This document shows, one piece after another, positions 1 through 5,590 of a stretch of 5,871 bases of DNA. Under the pieces are notes generated by a model, which saw nothing but the letters and a program-made list of their open reading frames with translations, had not been told where the DNA came from and did not search any database. A program made the translations under genes and the position numbers. How positions within the stretch are numbered: the stretch's first letter is position 1; each line of letters starts with the position of its first letter. Source of the DNA: Candidatus Methylomirabilota bacterium (GTDB lineage: Bacteria; Methylomirabilota; Methylomirabilia; Methylomirabilales; CSP1-5); NCBI GenBank assembly GCA_023249165.1, contig JAHFDE010000134.1:1-5871 (forward strand). Reading direction: 5' to 3'.

Positions 1-1
1 A

Positions 2-1102
2 CTTCGAGCAGAACTTGAAGAAAGAAGGAATAAATGGAAGGAATTCAAGACAAAAGAGAAGATCATAGTCAACGATGAAGACATCGCGTACATCGTCTCT
101 AAGTGGACGGGCATTCCGCTGTACCAAATTGAAGAGGCCGAGTCCCAGAGGCTGCTCCGGATGGAGGAGGATCTCGGTAGGCGCGTCGTGGGGCAGGAGG
201 AGGCGATCCGGGCGGTGACGCGGGCCATCCGGCGCTCCCGCTCCGGCCTGAAGAATCCGCGGAGGCCGGTGGGTTCTTTCATATTCCTCGGCCCGACGGG
301 AGTGGGAAAGACGGAGCTGGCCAAAGCGTTGGCGGAGTTCCTCTTTGGAACCGAGGATGCCATCGTCCGCGTCGATATGTCGGAGTATATGGAGCGCTTC
401 GCCGTCTCGCGACTCATCGGGGCCCCCCCGGGCTATATCGGCTATGATGACAGCGGCCAGCTCACCGAAAAGGTGCGTCGCCGCCCCTTCTCGGTGATCC
501 TCCTGGACGAGATCGAGAAGGCCCACCCGGAGGTCTTCAATCTGCTCCTCCAGATCTTTGAAGATGGCCACCTGACCGACAGCTACGGTCGACAGGTGGA
601 CTTCAAGAACACGATCCTGATTATGACCAGCAATATCGGGGCACGGCAGATCACCATGCATGCCCCCATGGGCTTCACCACAGGGAGCCAGGAACAGAGC
701 TACGCCAAGATGAAGGAGACGGTCCTGGCGGAGCTGAAGAAGACCTTCAACCCCGAATTCATGAACCGGATTGACGAGGTGATCGTCTTCCACCCCCTCT
801 CGAAGGAGCACATGCGGAAGATCGTCGACCTGATGCTGCAGCGACTCCAGTCGCAGCTCGATGAAAAGCGGATCACCCTGATGATGTCTGATGACGCCAA
901 GGAGTTCATCATCGACAAGGGATACGACCCGCAGTTCGGGGCGAGACCTCTGCGCCGGGCCATCCAACGCTACGTGGAGGACCTCTTGGCCGAAGAGCTG
1001 CTTCGAGGAGGCCTCACCGAAGGGAGCACCGTTCGGGTGAAGGCAGGGGTGGACGTGCTCACAGCGGAGGAGGTGACCAATCTTCTCGGACAAACCAACT
1101 GA
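2..1102 (+). CDS. clpC: ClpC-type AAA+ unfoldase, C-terminal part (5' end outside window)
   Basis: ATP-driven protein unfoldase that threads substrates into the ClpP protease in the cytoplasm. The frame is open from base 2, so the first visible ATG (161) is internal. 366 residues are visible; the N-domain and D1 lie upstream. The visible part starts with a charged helix and the IVSKWTGIP linker typical of ClpC/ClpB. It then has a complete D2 domain: Walker A GPTGVGKT (about 290-313), pore loop GYIGY (about 431-445), Walker B ILLDE (about 497-511), sensor 1 TSN (about 626-634), the arginine-finger region NPEFMNRID (about 749-775), and sensor 2 GARPLRR (about 938-958). An MGF tripeptide at about 668-676 sits where ClpC proteins carry their VGF/LGF ClpP-docking loop. 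This, with the ClpC-like tail, favours ClpC over the disaggregase ClpB, which lacks that loop. The first 110 bases are visibly AT-richer than the rest. A terminator follows the stop. Confidence 0.93.
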   Translation, partial: LRAELEERRNKWKEFKTKEKIIVNDEDIAYIVSKWTGIPLYQIEEAESQRLLRMEEDLGRRVVGQEEAIRAVTRAIRRSRSGLKNPRRPVGSFIFLGPTGVGKTELAKALAEFLFGTEDAIVRVDMSEYMERFAVSRLIGAPPGYIGYDDSGQLTEKVRRRPFSVILLDEIEKAHPEVFNLLLQIFEDGHLTDSYGRQVDFKNTILIMTSNIGARQITMHAPMGFTTGSQEQSYAKMKETVLAELKKTFNPEFMNRIDEVIVFHPLSKEHMRKIVDLMLQRLQSQLDEKRITLMMSDDAKEFIIDKGYDPQFGARPLRRAIQRYVEDLLAEELLRGGLTEGSTVRVKAGVDVLTAEEVTNLLGQTN

Positions 1103-1123
1103 GTGACCCAGGTCCCGCCACGA

Positions 1124-1144
1124 GGGTCCGACAGGACCCCTTTT
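1124..1144 (+). terminator. Probable rho-independent terminator of clpC
   Basis: A perfect 6-bp GC-rich inverted repeat (GGGTCC at 1124-1129, GGACCC at 1134-1139) with a GACA loop is followed by C and four T. It starts 22 bases after the clpC stop codon. The stem and U-tract are short, so termination may be partial. Its place between clpC and a promoter-like sequence suggests that the envelope genes form a separate transcription unit. Confidence 0.5.
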
Positions 1145-1147
1145 AGG

Positions 1148-1176
1148 TTTACTTCCCCCCCCTACAGTGGTATAAG
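1148..1176 (+). promoter_or_regulatory. Sigma70-like promoter for the bamA operon
   Basis: The -35 hexamer TTTACT (1148-1153) matches four of six consensus bases. After exactly 17 bases comes the -10 hexamer TATAAG (1171-1176), matching five of six and preceded by TGG, which gives the extended -10 TG motif. The predicted transcription start is near 1183, leaving a leader of about 55 bases before bamA. The spacer contains a run of eight C (1155-1162). I saw no sigmaE-type element of the kind that drives bamA in enterobacteria. The call rests on motif match and position only. Confidence 0.6.
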
Positions 1177-1219
1177 TCGCGCGTTGTCTTGAGAGGCCGG
1201 GGGTCCATTTCCATCTTAC

Positions 1220-1227
1220 AGGAAAGG
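1220..1227 (+). promoter_or_regulatory. Ribosome binding site of bamA
   Basis: AGGAAAGG lies 10 bases before the ATG at 1238 and supports that start. The sequence TTTCC at 1208-1212 can pair with GGAAA at 1221-1225 across an 8-base loop, so the site could be partly masked in the mRNA. The stem is only 5 bp and AU-rich, so this is weak. Confidence 0.5.
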
Positions 1228-1237
1228 TTGTCGATAG

Positions 1238-3520
1238 ATGGAGCGAACCCTACGGACGGTATTTTTTTTGTCTGCTGCCTTCCTCCTCATCCAGACGTGT
1301 CCCGCCGTCACCTGGGGTCAACAGGTACCCGTGGTCAAAGAGATCGATATTCGGGGGAACCGGAAGGTCGAGTCTGATGTCATCCGTCAGCGCATACAGA
1401 CGCGCGTTGGTGATCCTTTTTCGCCCGAGAAAATCCGTGGGGATGTCGAGCTCCTCTTCAAAATGGGCTTCTTCGATGATGTCAAGGTCGAGGCGGAGGA
1501 TTTGGAAGGGGGACTGCGCCTGATCTACGTGGTCACGGAGAAACCCAGCATTCGGTCGATTCAGATTATCGGGGCGAAGGAGATCGAAGAAAAGGACGTT
1601 CGTGAGCGCATCGACGTTGCGGCCGGGACGGTGTTCGAGCCCCAGGCCCTCGGTCGGAATGCCGACAAGATCCGGGCCTACTATGAAGGCGAGGGGTTCT
1701 ATACCGCGCAGGTGATGGGGAGGTCCGAGAAGGTCTCGGACCGGGAGGTGGACCTTGTCTTTGACATCGAGGAGGGTGCGAAGTTTTTCGTGAGGGACAT
1801 TACCTTCGAAGGCAACAAGGAGCTCAGTGCCGGTACGATCAAGGGGGTGATGGCCACGAAGGGGCGGTTTTTCATTCCATTGCTTCGCTCGGGAGTCCTC
1901 AAGCGACCGGACCTCGACCAAGACGTGGAGCGGATTAAGGCGCTGTATCTCGACCAGGGATATCTGCAGGTGAAGGTTGCAGAGCCGGAGATTCGAATCG
2001 ATAAGGCGGCGAACCGTCTGGACATTGTGATCCAGATCGAGGAGGGCTCTCGGTTCCGCACGGGAACGGTCAACGTGAAGGGAAGCACCATCTTCTCTCC
2101 GGAGGAACTCCTGGCCGGCCTCAAACTCCCCAAAGAGGAGTTCTTCGGTCGCGATGTCCTCCGCAAGGACCTGTTGGTCCTGTCTGGGAAATATGCCGAG
2201 CTGGGATACGTCTTTGCAGATGTGGTTCCGGTCACCCGGGTACGGGCAGATGAGACGATTGTCGACGTGACCTTCGACATCACCGAGGGGACAAAAGCCT
2301 ATGTGGAGCGGATCGAGATTCGGGGAAATACGAAGACGCGGGACAAGGTGATCCGGAGACAGCTGGAATTAGCCGAGGGGGATGTATACAACGGCAAGCT
2401 TCTTCAGGAGGCGCGGGCAGCACTGGGCCGTCTCGGGTACTTCGAATCGGTGGATATCAAGAGCAGTCAAGGGTCTGCCCCCGAGCAACTCGTGCTCGGA
2501 ATCGACGTGAAGGAGAAGCCCACCGGTCGGCTGGGGATCGGTGGAGGGTTCAGCACCTCCGGGGGGGCCATCGGGACGGTCTTCGTGACCGAAGATAATC
2601 TCTTTGGACTCGGGAAGCGGATCCGTCTCGCGGCGTCGGTGGGAACTATCACCAACTCACTGAACTTTCGGTACGATGATCCCTTCTTCTTGGACTCGGA
2701 GTATTCCTTCAGCCTGGCTCTCTTCGACACGAAATCGTCCTTCAACGACTATGACCAAGAGCGGCTCGGAGGCGAAATCGGATTTGGCCGTCGATTCCTC
2801 AAGTACAATTACGCGAGTCTGGGGTACCTGTATCAACAGATTACAATCTCTGACGTCAGTTCGACCGCCGCCAGCCAGATCCAAGAACAAGTGGGGACCT
2901 CGGTAACCAGCTCATTGAACCTCGGGCTGGTCCGGGACGTGCGCGATGATCCCGGCAACCCCACGAAAGGGTACCGGGTGGGCCTGAATGGTGCGTGGGC
3001 GGGCGGCTTTTTGGGAGGGGACAACGATTTCTACAAGATCATTCTGGATGCCCAATATTACTTTCCCATCTTGGAAGAAAAGGAGGTCATCGGGTCGCTC
3101 CGGGGGCGTGTAGGGTTCGCCGAGCCCTATGGGGATACCGATGCGATCCCGCTTTACGAGCGGTTCTTCCTCGGGGGCGCCGGCAACTTTCGCGGGGCCA
3201 AATTCCGGGAGTTCAGCCCCGCGGACCCGGTGACCGGGGAGCTGATCGGGGGGAACAGGTTTTACCTCTTCACCACGGAGGTGGGATTCCCCATCTTCAA
3301 GGATTTTGTCGATCTCCGGGGGTCGCTTTGGATTGACGTGGCCAAGAACATTGCCACGGACGAAGATGCGCTGAATTTCGACATGGAATATGCCTTTGGG
3401 GTGGGGCTGAGCGTGGTGACCCCCTTTGGTCCGGTCCGAATCGACCTCGGATATAACCCGGATCCGCAGCCGGGCAATGACAATTTTGTCATCAATTTCA
3501 ACGTGGGACGCACGTTCTAG
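1238..3520 (+). CDS. bamA: Outer membrane protein assembly factor BamA (Omp85)
   Basis: Central subunit of the BAM complex, which folds and inserts beta-barrel proteins into the outer membrane. The product has 760 residues, close to the usual 750-810. Residues 1-27 form a Sec signal peptide with a hydrophobic core at 8-19 and a likely cut after TWG27. Five POTRA domains follow at about 31-103, 104-182, 183-272, 273-353 and 354-428, most beginning with a V.xIxxxGN-like strand and ending in an EGxK or EKP turn. The C-terminal barrel spans about 429-760. It includes the family signature RDVRDDPGNPTKGYR (566-580), an FRGA motif at 651-654 where many BamA proteins have VRGF/Y in loop 6, and a terminal Phe in RTF, the outer-membrane beta-signal. 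The ATG has a fair ribosome site upstream. It is first gene of the operon, and the downstream skp gene encodes a chaperone acting in the same pathway. Confidence 0.96.
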   Translation: MERTLRTVFFLSAAFLLIQTCPAVTWGQQVPVVKEIDIRGNRKVESDVIRQRIQTRVGDPFSPEKIRGDVELLFKMGFFDDVKVEAEDLEGGLRLIYVVTEKPSIRSIQIIGAKEIEEKDVRERIDVAAGTVFEPQALGRNADKIRAYYEGEGFYTAQVMGRSEKVSDREVDLVFDIEEGAKFFVRDITFEGNKELSAGTIKGVMATKGRFFIPLLRSGVLKRPDLDQDVERIKALYLDQGYLQVKVAEPEIRIDKAANRLDIVIQIEEGSRFRTGTVNVKGSTIFSPEELLAGLKLPKEEFFGRDVLRKDLLVLSGKYAELGYVFADVVPVTRVRADETIVDVTFDITEGTKAYVERIEIRGNTKTRDKVIRRQLELAEGDVYNGKLLQEARAALGRLGYFESVDIKSSQGSAPEQLVLGIDVKEKPTGRLGIGGGFSTSGGAIGTVFVTEDNLFGLGKRIRLAASVGTITNSLNFRYDDPFFLDSEYSFSLALFDTKSSFNDYDQERLGGEIGFGRRFLKYNYASLGYLYQQITISDVSSTAASQIQEQVGTSVTSSLNLGLVRDVRDDPGNPTKGYRVGLNGAWAGGFLGGDNDFYKIILDAQYYFPILEEKEVIGSLRGRVGFAEPYGDTDAIPLYERFFLGGAGNFRGAKFREFSPADPVTGELIGGNRFYLFTTEVGFPIFKDFVDLRGSLWIDVAKNIATDEDALNFDMEYAFGVGLSVVTPFGPVRIDLGYNPDPQPGNDNFVINFNVGRTF

Positions 3521-3531
3521 ATGAAGGGTGG

Positions 3532-3543
3532 GGAGGTGGAGGA
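3532..3543 (+). promoter_or_regulatory. Shine-Dalgarno region that sets the skp start
   Basis: GGAGGT (3532-3537) lies 7 bases before the ATG at 3545, an ideal arrangement. A second purine block, GGAGGA (3538-3543), lies 7 bases before another in-frame ATG at 3551. Both sit downstream of the earliest in-frame ATG (3521), which directly abuts the bamA stop and has no comparable site. The start at 3545 is therefore preferred over 3521. Confidence 0.7.
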
Positions 3544-3544
3544 A

Positions 3545-4099
3545 ATGCGAATGAGACGAGGGATGTCGAAGGGACTGCCGCTGCTGGTGCTGATCACACT
3601 CTTCTTCGGAGTGGATGGGGCCCCGGTGGGTGCCGAGGCGGTCAAGATCGGTCTTGTGGACCTACAAAAGGTCCTGGTGGAGTCCAAGAAGGGGAGGGAA
3701 CCCCTGACAAAGCTCAAGGCCGACATGGACGCGAAGAATCGAGATCTCGATGCGCAAGAGAAGAAGATCCGCCAGATGGTGGCCGATCTCGAGAAGCAGC
3801 AGTCCGTGTTGAGTGAAGCCGCCAGGAAGGACAAGGAGAAGGTGATTCAGAAGGCGAAGGTGGACCTCAATCGGACCGCGGAAGACCTCAATCGCGAGTT
3901 TGGCGAGCGCGAGCGAGATGTGCGGCAGCAGTTGGTCCGGGAGGTCACGACCGTGGTCCAGGACTACGGCAAGAAAAACGGATATGTCCTGATCATAGAG
4001 GTGAGGGCCGCCGGCGTGATGTACAGCAGTGAGGGGGCCGATATCAGCAAGGAGATCATCGCCGCCTATGACGGCGGCGGGGGTTCGCAGAAGAAATAA
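3545..4099 (+). CDS. skp: Periplasmic chaperone Skp (OmpH family)
   Basis: Holds unfolded outer-membrane proteins in the periplasm on their way to BamA. From the chosen start it has 184 residues. A basic n-region (RMRRG, SKG) and hydrophobic core LPLLVLITLFF (11-21) form a signal peptide with a probable cut after AEA32. The mature protein opens with the OmpH strand IGLVDLQKVL (35-44). A long, highly charged, coiled-coil-prone helical region follows (about 50-145, rich in K, E, D, Q), forming the tentacle arms. The strand VLIIEVRAAGVMY (148-160) and DISKEIIAAYD (166-176) close the trimerisation body. The tail ends in GGGGSQKK. Mature length near 150 residues fits the family. An upstream ATG at 3521, immediately after the bamA stop, would add eight residues but is less likely. 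The tight spacing to bamA indicates co-transcription. Confidence 0.9.
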   Translation: MRMRRGMSKGLPLLVLITLFFGVDGAPVGAEAVKIGLVDLQKVLVESKKGREPLTKLKADMDAKNRDLDAQEKKIRQMVADLEKQQSVLSEAARKDKEKVIQKAKVDLNRTAEDLNREFGERERDVRQQLVREVTTVVQDYGKKNGYVLIIEVRAAGVMYSSEGADISKEIIAAYDGGGGSQKK

Positions 4100-4176
4100 C
4101 TGATCAGGGATCGCGCACCTTATTTCCTTGATTCTCAGGCGTCTTCGTGGTAAGAAAGCTCGGCTGTCCGGATCCG

Positions 4177-4196
4177 GTCGCCGTGAAGCCGGCGGC
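4177..4196 (+). other. Possible RNA hairpin upstream of fabZ
   Basis: GTCGCCG (4177-4183) can pair with CGGCGGC (4190-4196), giving 7 bp with one T-G wobble and a 6-base TGAAGC loop. It ends 6 bases before the fabZ ribosome site. There is no T-run, so it is not an intrinsic terminator. A perfect 10-base palindrome, CCGGATCCGG (4168-4177), directly abuts it. Such structures arise easily in GC-rich sequence and no function is claimed. Confidence 0.3.
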
Positions 4197-4202
4197 GGTC
4201 AT

Positions 4203-4207
4203 GAGGT
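4203..4207 (+). promoter_or_regulatory. Ribosome binding site that sets the fabZ start
   Basis: GAGGT lies 7 bases before the ATG at 4215. The frame stays open upstream to a TTG at 4128, but that start has no purine-rich site and would add 29 residues not typical of FabZ. A second ATG at 4230 (GGAAG 5 bases before it) is a possible alternative. Confidence 0.6.
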
Positions 4208-4214
4208 TGGGGCG

Positions 4215-4673
4215 ATGGCGGAAGACATCATGGACATCCCAGAGATTCAGAAGCACATTCCACACCGCTATCCCTTTCTGCTTGTGGATCGGATTCTGGA
4301 GGTCGAGAAGGGCCGCCGGATTGTGGGAGTCAAGAATGTGACCATGAACGAGCCCTTTTTCGCCGGCCACTTCCCCGGGCGTCCTATCATGCCGGGAGTT
4401 CTTCTCATCGAGGGCATGGCACAGGTGGGAGGAGTCTTGTGGAGCAAGACGATCGATCTGCCTCGGGAGGACGTCTCCCGTTACTTTTATTTTGCCGCGA
4501 TCGACAAGGTCAAGTTCCGCCGGCCGGTGTATCCCGGCGACCAAGTGCGGTATGAGATCCAGATCCTGCACCTCAAGAGTCGACTCTGCAAGATGCGGGG
4601 TCATGCGTATGTGGAGGGCCAATTGGTGGTGGAAGCGGAAGTGCTGTCGATGCTCGTGGAGCACCAGCAGTGA
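4215..4673 (+). CDS. fabZ: 3-hydroxyacyl-ACP dehydratase FabZ
   Basis: Cytosolic hot-dog-fold enzyme that removes water from (3R)-hydroxyacyl-ACP to give trans-2-enoyl-ACP in type II fatty acid synthesis. The 152 residues match the family's usual 140-155. Characteristic motifs are IPHRYPFLLVDR (15-26), NEPFFAGHFPGRPIMPGV (45-62) and EGMAQ (66-70). His52 and Glu66 are the expected catalytic pair, with the same 14-residue spacing as His49/Glu63 described in other FabZ enzymes. Further conserved stretches are IDKVKFRRPVYPGD and the C-terminal AEVLSM. The gene competes with LpxA for 3-hydroxyacyl-ACP, which explains why fabZ and lpxA are so often adjacent. Its stop overlaps the lpxA start by four bases (GTGA), implying translational coupling. 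FabA is unlikely given the motifs and length. Confidence 0.95.
   Translation: MAEDIMDIPEIQKHIPHRYPFLLVDRILEVEKGRRIVGVKNVTMNEPFFAGHFPGRPIMPGVLLIEGMAQVGGVLWSKTIDLPREDVSRYFYFAAIDKVKFRRPVYPGDQVRYEIQILHLKSRLCKMRGHAYVEGQLVVEAEVLSMLVEHQQ
4658..4661 (+). promoter_or_regulatory. Ribosome binding site for the GTG start of lpxA
   Basis: GGAG inside the end of fabZ lies 8 bases before the GTG at 4670. No ATG, GTG or TTG follows in frame before the conserved HPTA motif, so this site and the fabZ overlap together fix the start. Confidence 0.6.
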
Positions 4674-5503
4674 GCCGGCCGGCCGGGATAAGACGAGGCG
4701 GTCGAACCGCATCTGGAGGGGACGCCCCGGTCCACCTCCATCCGACGGCGATCGTGTCCCCGTCCGCCACGATCGGTCCGGGGGTGACCGTCGGTCCCTA
4801 CACCGTCATCGGAGACCATGTGAGCATCGGGGAGGGGGCCAGCGTCGGGTCCCACGTGATCATCGATGGATGGACGGAGATCGGCCGGGGGTGCCGGATC
4901 TTCTCCCATGCCGTCCTCGGCACCGAGCCACAGGATCTCAAATTTCAGGGTGAGAAGAGCAGCCTGGTGATCGGCGATCACGCCGTCATCCGGGAGTTCA
5001 CGACTATCCATCGCGGGACCGCGGGGGGCGGCGGCAAGACGGTGATCGGGAATCATGTGCTGATCATGGCTTCCACGCATGTGGCCCATGATTGCATCCT
5101 GGGGGATGGAGCCATCCTTGCGACCGGCGCCGGACTGGGCGGTCATGTCGTCGTCGAGGAATCTGCGGTGATCGGAGGCCTCGTCGGCGTGCACCAGTTT
5201 TGCCGCATCGGGAAGTATGCCCTCGTCGGTGGCTGCTCGGCCGTGAGGCAGGATGTCATTCCTTTTTCCAAGGTCTCCGGGGACGGTCCGAAGCTGTACG
5301 GGCTCAACACCATCGGTCTTCGCCGTCACAATCACCCCAAGGAAACGATCCGCGGTTTGCGAAAGGCCTACCGACTCCTCTTCCAGTCCGGGCTCAATAC
5401 CTCCCAGGCCGTCGCGCGCATCCAGGAGGAGATCTGGGACTGCGTGGAGGTGCAGCACCTCGTCCAGTTCATCAAGACCTCGGAACGGGGCGTGGCCCGA
5501 TGA
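4670..5503 (+). CDS. lpxA: UDP-N-acetylglucosamine acyltransferase LpxA
   Basis: First enzyme of lipid A synthesis: a cytosolic trimer that moves a 3-hydroxyacyl chain from ACP to the 3-OH of UDP-GlcNAc. The 277 residues include hexapeptide-repeat left-handed beta-helix turns (about 24-205: HPTAIVSPSATIG, VTVGPYTVIG, and so on) and a C-terminal helical part (about 222-277) that binds ACP. Alignment by eye to E. coli LpxA runs at a constant offset of +15. It gives His140 in HVAHDC as the catalytic base (E. coli His125), plus His137, His159, His175 and Arg219 as the other active-site residues. Gly188 matches E. coli Gly173, the acyl-length ruler, which suggests a long (about C14) hydroxyacyl substrate. 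The GTG start overlaps the fabZ stop. The protein has about 15 extra Arg/Gly-rich N-terminal residues compared with E. coli. A stray short frame overlaps its stop at 5500 but is not credible. Confidence 0.95.
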   Translation: MSRPAGIRRGGRTASGGDAPVHLHPTAIVSPSATIGPGVTVGPYTVIGDHVSIGEGASVGSHVIIDGWTEIGRGCRIFSHAVLGTEPQDLKFQGEKSSLVIGDHAVIREFTTIHRGTAGGGGKTVIGNHVLIMASTHVAHDCILGDGAILATGAGLGGHVVVEESAVIGGLVGVHQFCRIGKYALVGGCSAVRQDVIPFSKVSGDGPKLYGLNTIGLRRHNHPKETIRGLRKAYRLLFQSGLNTSQAVARIQEEIWDCVEVQHLVQFIKTSERGVAR

Positions 5504-5581
5504 GGGTCTCCTCACCATCGAGCCCCGAGGTGTCGTCTCCGTCCCGACGGCCTGCTGACCGGTGACCCCGAACAGCTGAGC

Positions 5582-5588
5582 AGGTGAG
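5582..5588 (+). promoter_or_regulatory. Ribosome binding site of lpxI
   Basis: AGGTGAG precedes the ATG at 5591, in good register with the 16S rRNA tail (complementary to its AGGTGA part). The in-frame TGA at 5585-5587 lies inside it, so translation cannot start upstream. CCTGCT (5551-5556) is a perfect complement of AGCAGG (5579-5584), so part of the site could pair across a 22-base loop. Confidence 0.65.
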
Positions 5589-5590
5589 TC

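Noticed and set aside
1103..1237. Search for a small gene or RNA between clpC and bamA
   Set aside because: The gap is accounted for by a terminator, a promoter and a short leader; the open frame from about 1189 has no ribosome site and runs into bamA out of frame.
1297..1302. Possible lipoprotein signal (Cys21) in the BamA signal peptide
   Set aside because: The residues before Cys (LIQTC) do not fit the lipobox, and BamA proteins are normally cut by signal peptidase I.
1250..1921. Minus-strand open frame of 223 codons inside bamA
   Set aside because: It is the antisense of the POTRA-coding region, with no recognisable domain and no ribosome site sought or needed to explain the region.
4127..4156. 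Possible internal promoter before fabZ (TTGATT, 18-base spacer, TAAGAA)
   Set aside because: The -10 matches only three of six consensus bases; the match is no better than chance in a 115-base gap.
4128..4214. TTG-started N-terminal extension of fabZ
   Set aside because: There is no ribosome site before the TTG, the added residues are Arg/Gly-rich and not FabZ-like, and a good site precedes the ATG at 4215.
5500..5565. Short ATG frame overlapping the lpxA stop (21 codons, Ser/Pro-rich)
   Set aside because: The ATGA overlap is suggestive, but the peptide has no recognisable features and no ribosome site of its own.
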